NCBI GenBank assembly: GCA_947382415.1
Contig: CANCYO010000027.1
Coordinates: 1-36,537, forward strand
Length of the DNA: 36,537 bases
Reading direction: 5' to 3'
From: an uncultured Lachnospiraceae bacterium
Lineage (GTDB): Bacteria > Bacillota > Clostridia > Lachnospirales > Lachnospiraceae
Under the pieces are notes generated by a model. The model searched no databases. It saw only the letters and a program-made list of their open reading frames with translations, and was not told the origin of the DNA. Shown piece by piece: positions 32,276 through 36,537 of this stretch (its first letter is position 1; each line of letters opens with the position of its first letter). The translations under genes were made by a program, and so were the position numbers.

Positions 32276-32400
32276 AACCGTACTCCTCTCTCATTCCTCG
32301 AGCTTGCATTATCGTATACAATCATACATCTGGTTAATCATACTATAACAGGCCGCATTATACAAGAGTTTTTTTCATTTTTTTAATTTTAAGAAGCCGA

Positions 32401-33144
32401 CTATAAATTTGTTAACTTTCCTTTGTCAAAATAATAGATATCTTCTCTCTTGTATCCATATTTTGAATCAGCAATGCTGATATGTGGTTCAAAAGTAAAC
32501 ATTTGGACATCCGATAATCTTTTGCAATTTCCTTTTTCAATATATACTCTGTCATTCTTATTTTTTACAATGGAGTGTCCAAGGTTTCCAAGAAAATCCA
32601 GATTAACAAACCCTTTCTTCACAATCAGTTCATTCATATAATAATATAATTCTTCAAACGTCATATCCGGTGTCGCCACATCAATTAGAATTTTATGCAG
32701 ATATGCTTCCATCCAAAGTCCGTTTCTCCACTCTTCTTTCTTTATTCCGTCTATTTCGTCGCATACTACGCCATTTTCCAAGACAAGCGTCCTTGCATGA
32801 TCCCCCCAGATTTTATCCCTTTGAGGACTCAAATCAATCGTGATAATATCATCTTCCTGTATAGTTCTATCAGCTACCTTATAATCCCTGCCCGATATGG
32901 AAATAACCGTTTCCTCTCCGGCAAAAACAAAAGCGCCAACATCCCAATACCAAAATGAATCTGCGCCATTCTTTAACAGATAATCTTCACATAATACTTT
33001 GATATCCTGTAAGTTCATCCCGGCTTTGATTATCCCGGCAATATATTTTATAGTTGCTCTGTTTAAATTTTGCATTGCGGAATATAAACCCAGAGTTTCC
33101 TCTGTCACGCTATTGCCATTGAATAAATGATGATTTATCTTCAC
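32401..33144 (-). CDS. M24 family metallopeptidase, AT-rich
   Basis: A ~247-residue pita-bread fold peptidase from GTG 33144, preceded by GGAGG at 8 bases; a TTG 15 bases upstream gives a longer frame but its ribosome site falls inside the extra codons. The five metal ligands of the family are all present (numbered from TTG): Asp109 in TIDLSP, Asp120 in GDHARTL, His195 in LGHSIV, Glu224 in FEPH and Glu239 in KREDIYYF. Such enzymes are methionine or Xaa-Pro aminopeptidases or related hydrolases; the short length without an N-terminal creatinase domain favours the methionine-aminopeptidase-like size, but the core is divergent and substrate is uncertain. It is clearly more AT-rich than the aminotransferase next to it. 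Confidence 0.88.
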   Translation of the reverse strand: MKINHHLFNGNSVTEETLGLYSAMQNLNRATIKYIAGIIKAGMNLQDIKVLCEDYLLKNGADSFWYWDVGAFVFAGEETVISISGRDYKVADRTIQEDDIITIDLSPQRDKIWGDHARTLVLENGVVCDEIDGIKKEEWRNGLWMEAYLHKILIDVATPDMTFEELYYYMNELIVKKGFVNLDFLGNLGHSIVKNKNDRVYIEKGNCKRLSDVQMFTFEPHISIADSKYGYKREDIYYFDKGKLTNL

Positions 33145-33177
33145 TGTTATACCCTCCAAATAAGATTTAAAGAAAAG

Positions 33178-33206
33178 AAGAGTGAAGACTCACAATCTTC
33201 ACTCTT
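33178..33206 (-). terminator. Rho-independent terminator of rny
   Basis: Perfect 11-base inverted repeat (arms 33178-33188 and 33196-33206, loop 33189-33195) about 75 bases past the stop of rny, followed in the minus direction by CTTTTCTTT. It lies just before the M24 gene, which may be read by leakage or by a promoter that I cannot identify. Confidence 0.85.
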
Positions 33207-33281
33207 CCCGAACTGACTACATCAATAATTATGAAATTTTGACTAACATTTCTGTCCTGAACTGTCTATGATTTCGTGAGC

Positions 33282-34844
33282 TTACTTTGCGTAATCGATC
33301 ACTCTGCTCTCGCGGATCACATTGATCTTGATCTGTCCCGGATATTCCATCTCAGCCTCGATCTGCTTGGAGATATCGCGAGCCATCAGCACCATATCGG
33401 CGTCTGTAACCTGCTCGGGCACAACCATAACACGAACTTCACGACCTGCCTGAATAGCAAAAGACTTTTCTACACCTTTGAAATTGTTTGTTATTTCTTC
33501 TAACTGTCTTAATCTGCTAGTATAGGTTTCCAGTGTTTCCCTTCTAGCTCCCGGTCTTGCAGCAGAGATTGTATCAGCAGCTTGTACAATACATGCAATC
33601 AGGGATGTGGCTTCTACGTCGCCATGATGAGACTCAACTGCGTTAATAACCACAGCGTTCTCCTTGTACTTTTTACAAAGCTCAGCACCGAGCTGCACAT
33701 GCGAACCCTCCATCTCATGATCCACGGACTTACCGATATCATGAAGAAGTCCGGCTCTCTTGGCCAGTCTCACATCAAGGCCCATCTCAGCGGCAAGCAG
33801 TCCTGAGAGCTGCGCCACCTCAATAGAATGCTTTAATGCGTTCTGACCGTAGCTGGTACGGAACTTCATCTTTCCAAGTAATCTTACAAGCTCGGGGTGA
33901 ATGCCATGCACTCCGACTTCCAGAGTGGCAGCCTCACCTTCCTCCTTAATCATTACTTCAACTTCTCTTTGAGCCTTTTCCACCATCTCTTCAATTCTTG
34001 CCGGATGGATTCGGCCGTCAATAATTAATTTCTCAAGAGCAATTCTCGCCACCTCGCGGCGGATCGGATCAAATCCGGAGAGAATCACTGCTTCAGGCGT
34101 ATCGTCAATAATCAGATCCACGCCTGTCATGGTCTCCAGGGTACGAATATTTCGTCCCTCACGACCGATGATCCTTCCCTTCATCTCATCGCTGGGAAGC
34201 TGCACCACAGAAATGGTAGTCTCAGAGACATGGTCTGCAGCACATCTCTGAATTGCGGAGACAACATATTCCTTCGCCTTCTTGTCAGCTTCCTCCTTGG
34301 CCCGACTCTCCATTTCCTTGATCATCACGGCCGTTTCATGTTTCACTTCATCTTCAACAATTTTCAATAAGTAGTCTTTTGCCTGTTCAGAGGTTAATCC
34401 TGAAATTCGTTCCAGTTCCTGTAACCGTTGCTCGTTCAGCTTGGAGACTTCATCCTTCATCTTGTTGAGGGAATCTTCTCTGGCTGCCAAACTCTGCTCA
34501 CGCCTTTCCAGTGCATCAGCCTTTTTATCGATGTTCGACTCTTTCTGCTGTACTCTGCGCTCATCCCGCTGTACCTCAGACCTGCGTTCCTTGATCTCTT
34601 TGTCGAGTTCATTCTTGGTCCGAATGGTCTCTTCTTTGATCTCAAGCAGTGACTCGCGCTTTTTGGTCTCAGCGGTCTTGAGTGCATCATCGATAATCTC
34701 TCTCGCCTTCTCTTCTGCGTTTCCAATCGTGTTGGCTGCAGATTTCTTCATGTAAGAGATCGTAGCCAAATAGGTAACGAAAGCGGAGACGAGGATGCAA
34801 ACCAATGCAACTGCAATCATGATAAGTATCCATTGCAGCGTCAT
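33282..34844 (-). CDS. rny: Ribonuclease Y
   Basis: A 520-residue membrane-anchored endoribonuclease that initiates mRNA decay in Firmicutes. Order: one N-terminal helix (~5-27), a long charged coiled coil (~30-205), a KH domain (RIIGREGRNIRTLETMTG, ~215-275), and an HD domain with the catalytic LLHDIGKSVDHEMEGSH. The protein ends in NVIRESRVIDYAK, the typical rny C-terminus. Preceded by an AAAGGAGG site and a strong promoter. The gene order recA-recX-rny is common in Clostridia. Confidence 0.97.
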   Translation of the reverse strand: MTLQWILIMIAVALVCILVSAFVTYLATISYMKKSAANTIGNAEEKAREIIDDALKTAETKKRESLLEIKEETIRTKNELDKEIKERRSEVQRDERRVQQKESNIDKKADALERREQSLAAREDSLNKMKDEVSKLNEQRLQELERISGLTSEQAKDYLLKIVEDEVKHETAVMIKEMESRAKEEADKKAKEYVVSAIQRCAADHVSETTISVVQLPSDEMKGRIIGREGRNIRTLETMTGVDLIIDDTPEAVILSGFDPIRREVARIALEKLIIDGRIHPARIEEMVEKAQREVEVMIKEEGEAATLEVGVHGIHPELVRLLGKMKFRTSYGQNALKHSIEVAQLSGLLAAEMGLDVRLAKRAGLLHDIGKSVDHEMEGSHVQLGAELCKKYKENAVVINAVESHHGDVEATSLIACIVQAADTISAARPGARRETLETYTSRLRQLEEITNNFKGVEKSFAIQAGREVRVMVVPEQVTDADMVLMARDISKQIEAEMEYPGQIKINVIRESRVIDYAK

Positions 34845-34937
34845 TACAGGAGCACCTCCTTTATTTAATTTTCATTGTACGATTTGCCTGTAAAACAGGT
34901 TCGATAAACAATCAAACAAGCAATTCACAACAGTTAA

Positions 34938-34966
34938 ATTTTAAACTCATTTAACTGCAATGTCAA
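34938..34966 (-). promoter_or_regulatory. SigA promoter of rny
   Basis: A perfect TTGACA (minus strand; plus 34961-34966), 17-base spacer and TAAAAT (34938-34943). The leader is about 90 bases long and contains a small CCTGT/ACAGG hairpin (34887-34899). No other promoter is needed to explain rny transcription. Confidence 0.75.
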
Positions 34967-35042
34967 GTAGAAGTGCATCTCAATCCAAATAAAATGAAAT
35001 GATTCAGTCTTAAAACATGATTATTGCCGTTTGATCAGGGCC

Positions 35043-35268
35043 GGGCGGAAGGGATCGGGACAGGTTTGCGACTGGGGTGCGGTTGGGTGTTTTCTAATAG
35101 TGCGGATATAAACTCCCGCAAGCTACGGGTCGGCTATAAGGCGCATCCATGCGCCGTATAGCCTGAAATGCGCATCCGTGCGCATTTCACCCTCGTGTCC
35201 GAACCGCACTATAAGAAAACGCTCCAACCTTTACCAATGCCGCAAACCTGTCCCGATCCCTTCCGCCC
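35043..35268. repeat. 226-base palindromic element with 28-base terminal inverted repeats
   Basis: The outer arms 35043-35070 and 35241-35268 are exact reverse complements over 28 bases. A second inner pair, 35089-35105 and 35204-35220 (GTTTTCTAATAGTGCGG against its complement), matches at 16 of 17 positions. The core contains hairpins: CCCG/CGGG (35114-35128), GGCTATA-GGCGCAT stem (35132-35163) and a GAAATGCGCA stem (35165-35188). No protein is encoded. The symmetry is typical of a MITE-type miniature element or of a highly folded RNA; I cannot decide between them from one copy. Confidence 0.85.
35132..35188. repeat. Two adjacent hairpins with the same GCGCATCC apex
   Basis: Hairpin one (35132-35163): GGCTATA/TATAGCC and GGCGCAT/ATGCGCC stems, one internal mismatch, CC loop. 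Hairpin two (35165-35188): a 10-base stem GAAATGCGCA/TGCGCATTTC with loop TCCG. Both present GCGCATCC(A/G)TGCGC at the apex, so one probably arose from or was selected to resemble the other. Confidence 0.8.
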
Positions 35269-35361
35269 TGACGCCGGCCAAATCCGGCAGTTCATAATGT
35301 TTTAAGTCAATTAATCTGCAAAACGTAACTATGCCAGTCTACGGCAATATGATTGTTATGT

Positions 35362-35973
35362 TCAATTGGTATTGAGGCAGCGGAGGACGCTGTCTATGGG
35401 AAACCCCCGTCGCACAAGAAACGCCGCCTGTCGCTGACGCTCTGCGTAATCTGCCGTATCGGGATCGTAATGGCGCTTTTGCAGAAGCCTGCGCATCATG
35501 CCCATCTCGTCCTGCGAACCGCCCTGTTCCTCCCATGCGCCCCACGCCTCCTGAATAGTCTCGGCCGAGATTCCTTTTCCCTGCAGATCCTGCTCGATAC
35601 GTCTGCGGCTGCGATTCTCCTCATGGCAGAAAATGTACTGGACGGCATAGCGCAGATCGTCGGTATAATGGAAGGAGGCAACATACTCCAGCGCCTCCTC
35701 TATGATCTGTTCGGGATAAGAGCCCTGCCTGAGCTTGGCGCGAAGCTGCGCCGTCGTATATTCCCGGTCCTTCAGGAGATTCAGCGCCCGCAGTTTTGCG
35801 CGCTTAGGCAATATCTCCTCCATGATAACGTGATAGGTTTCCTCCGGCAGTTCACAGTTCTCCTCTATGTGACAGCGGCGAAGCTCACCCCTGTATAGGA
35901 CAAAGGCCGGAGCATTGTCGATCCAGACCCTGCTCCTCGCCTTTGTCAGCTCTTCAATCTGTGTGATCTGCAT
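35362..35973 (-). CDS. recX: Regulatory protein RecX
   Basis: A 203-residue RecX protein, a modulator that binds RecA filaments and limits recombinase and coprotease activity. Three-helix repeat units are visible: KLRALNLLKDREYTTAQLRA, LEYVASFHYTDDLRYAVQYI, RSRRRIEQDLQGKGISAETI and AAFLVRRGFPIDSVLRCL. The N-terminal ~60 residues form a beta-rich extension common in Firmicutes RecX. Its ATG shares one base with the recA stop codon (TAATG), so translation is coupled to recA. Confidence 0.93.
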   Translation of the reverse strand: MQITQIEELTKARSRVWIDNAPAFVLYRGELRRCHIEENCELPEETYHVIMEEILPKRAKLRALNLLKDREYTTAQLRAKLRQGSYPEQIIEEALEYVASFHYTDDLRYAVQYIFCHEENRSRRRIEQDLQGKGISAETIQEAWGAWEEQGGSQDEMGMMRRLLQKRHYDPDTADYAERQRQAAFLVRRGFPIDSVLRCLNTN

Positions 35974-36537
35974 TATGCCTCATCCTGCCCCTTTTTGGCC
36001 GCGCGTGAGCCAGCTGGCTCCTTTGCGGAAGCTGCGCTCTTTGCACCTGACGTATCTGACGAATCCTTTGCGGAGTCTGCACCTTTTGCATCTCCAGAAT
36101 CCGATGCTCCGTCGAGACCGTAATGGGCCCGCACTTTTGCTGCAACCTCCTCGCAGACTGCGGGATTATCCTTCAGATACTGCTTCGCATTCTCGCGTCC
36201 CTGGCCGATCTTATTGCCGCCGTAGGCATACCACGCACCGGATTTCACGATCACGTCGATACCTGCCGCCAGATCCAGAATATCGCCTACCATGGAGATA
36301 CCCTCGCCGAACATAATATCAAACTCTGCCTCTTTAAAGGGAGGCGCAATCTTATTTTTTACCACCTTCACTCTGGTGCGGTTGCCGATGACTTCTCCGC
36401 CCTGCTTTAACGATTCGATCTTACGCACGTCCAGCCGCACAGAGGAGTAGAATTTCAGCGCACGGCCACCTGTGGTGGTCTCCGGATTGCCGAACATAAC
36501 GCCGATCTTCTCACGGAGCTGGTTGATAAAGATTATA
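35973..36537 (-). CDS. recA: RecA recombinase, 3' part of the gene (partial)
   Basis: The frame is open to the right window edge; the visible part begins IIFINQLREKIGVMFGNPET and includes TTGGRALKFYSSVRLDVR, GNRTRVKVVKNK, PPFKEAEFDIMFGEGIS and AWYAYGGNKIGQGRENAKQY, the C-terminal half of RecA with loop L2 (FGNPETTTGGRALKFY). The ATP-binding Walker A part is outside the window. The C-terminal tail (~45 residues) is a low-complexity Ala/Ser/Lys/Asp run ending KKGQDEA, longer than the acidic tail of E. coli RecA. Confidence 0.98.
   Translation of the reverse strand, partial: IIFINQLREKIGVMFGNPETTTGGRALKFYSSVRLDVRKIESLKQGGEVIGNRTRVKVVKNKIAPPFKEAEFDIMFGEGISMVGDILDLAAGIDVIVKSGAWYAYGGNKIGQGRENAKQYLKDNPAVCEEVAAKVRAHYGLDGASDSGDAKGADSAKDSSDTSGAKSAASAKEPAGSRAAKKGQDEA

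Larger units (their letters stand above)
34845..35361. other. Gene-free interval between recX and rny
   Basis: 517 bases without a credible coding frame. From right to left: 35269-35361 (AT-rich, with a small GCCGG/CCGGC hairpin at 35273-35288), the palindromic element at 35043-35268, an AT-rich segment, the rny promoter at 34938-34966 and the rny leader. A further inverted pair TATTGCCGT/ACGGCAATA at 35022-35030 and 35341-35349 brackets the element at a distance. Confidence 0.8.

Overview
The window looks like the chromosome of a low-to-mid GC Gram-positive anaerobe of the Clostridia, most likely a Lachnospiraceae-type gut bacterium. Reasons: spoIIM marks a spore-forming lineage; the order recA-recX-(gap)-rny and the block pyrH-frr-uppS-cdsA-dxr-rseP are typical of Clostridia; Shine-Dalgarno sites are strong (AGGAGG); promoters are SigA-like. 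The family assignment is inference from protein style and gene order, not from a search. All genes except the DAHP synthase gene lie on the minus strand.

Region by region (transcription of minus genes runs right to left). (1) 1-12187: an AT-rich extracellular-polysaccharide cluster with a GtrB-like polyprenyl-phosphate glycosyltransferase, four soluble-type glycosyltransferases (three GT2, one GT4), a GT14 core-2-like enzyme, two paralogous GT-C-like multispanning proteins at either end of the glycosyltransferase run, a Wzx-type flippase, an acyltransferase, and the start of one more gene at the left edge. A promoter and an upstream terminator delimit its head. (2) 12351-16332: a secreted seven-domain Ig-like (BIG2) protein with an Asp-Gly-Thr-rich tract, and two unrecognised genes that look co-transcribed. 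(3) 16426-19371: a BlaI-type repressor and a BlaR1-like M56 metalloprotease without a beta-lactam sensor, then an Rpn-type PD-(D/E)XK nuclease with a GKAE repeat. (4) 19612-28387: an envelope and isoprenoid block: polysaccharide deacetylase, bactofilin, pyrH, frr, uppS, cdsA, dxr, rseP, and last a soluble Ser/Thr kinase whose N-terminal half looks like a decayed PP2C phosphatase. (5) 28628-29656: plus-strand DAHP synthase with its own promoter. (6) 29720-33144: spoIIM, a NUDIX ADP-ribose pyrophosphatase, a class Ic aspartate aminotransferase, and an AT-rich M24 peptidase. (7) 33282-36537: rny, a 517-base gap holding a striking 226-base palindromic element, recX and the 3' part of recA.

How the genes fit together: uppS, cdsA and dxr supply undecaprenyl carrier and phospholipid precursors on which the polysaccharide cluster depends; rseP, bactofilin, the deacetylase and possibly the kinase/pseudophosphatase are envelope-related. 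The observations most worth a second look are the long inverted-repeat element between recX and rny, the pseudophosphatase-kinase fusion, the paired GT-C-like proteins with a GtrB-like enzyme, and the BlaR1-like protease with an unfamiliar sensor tail.
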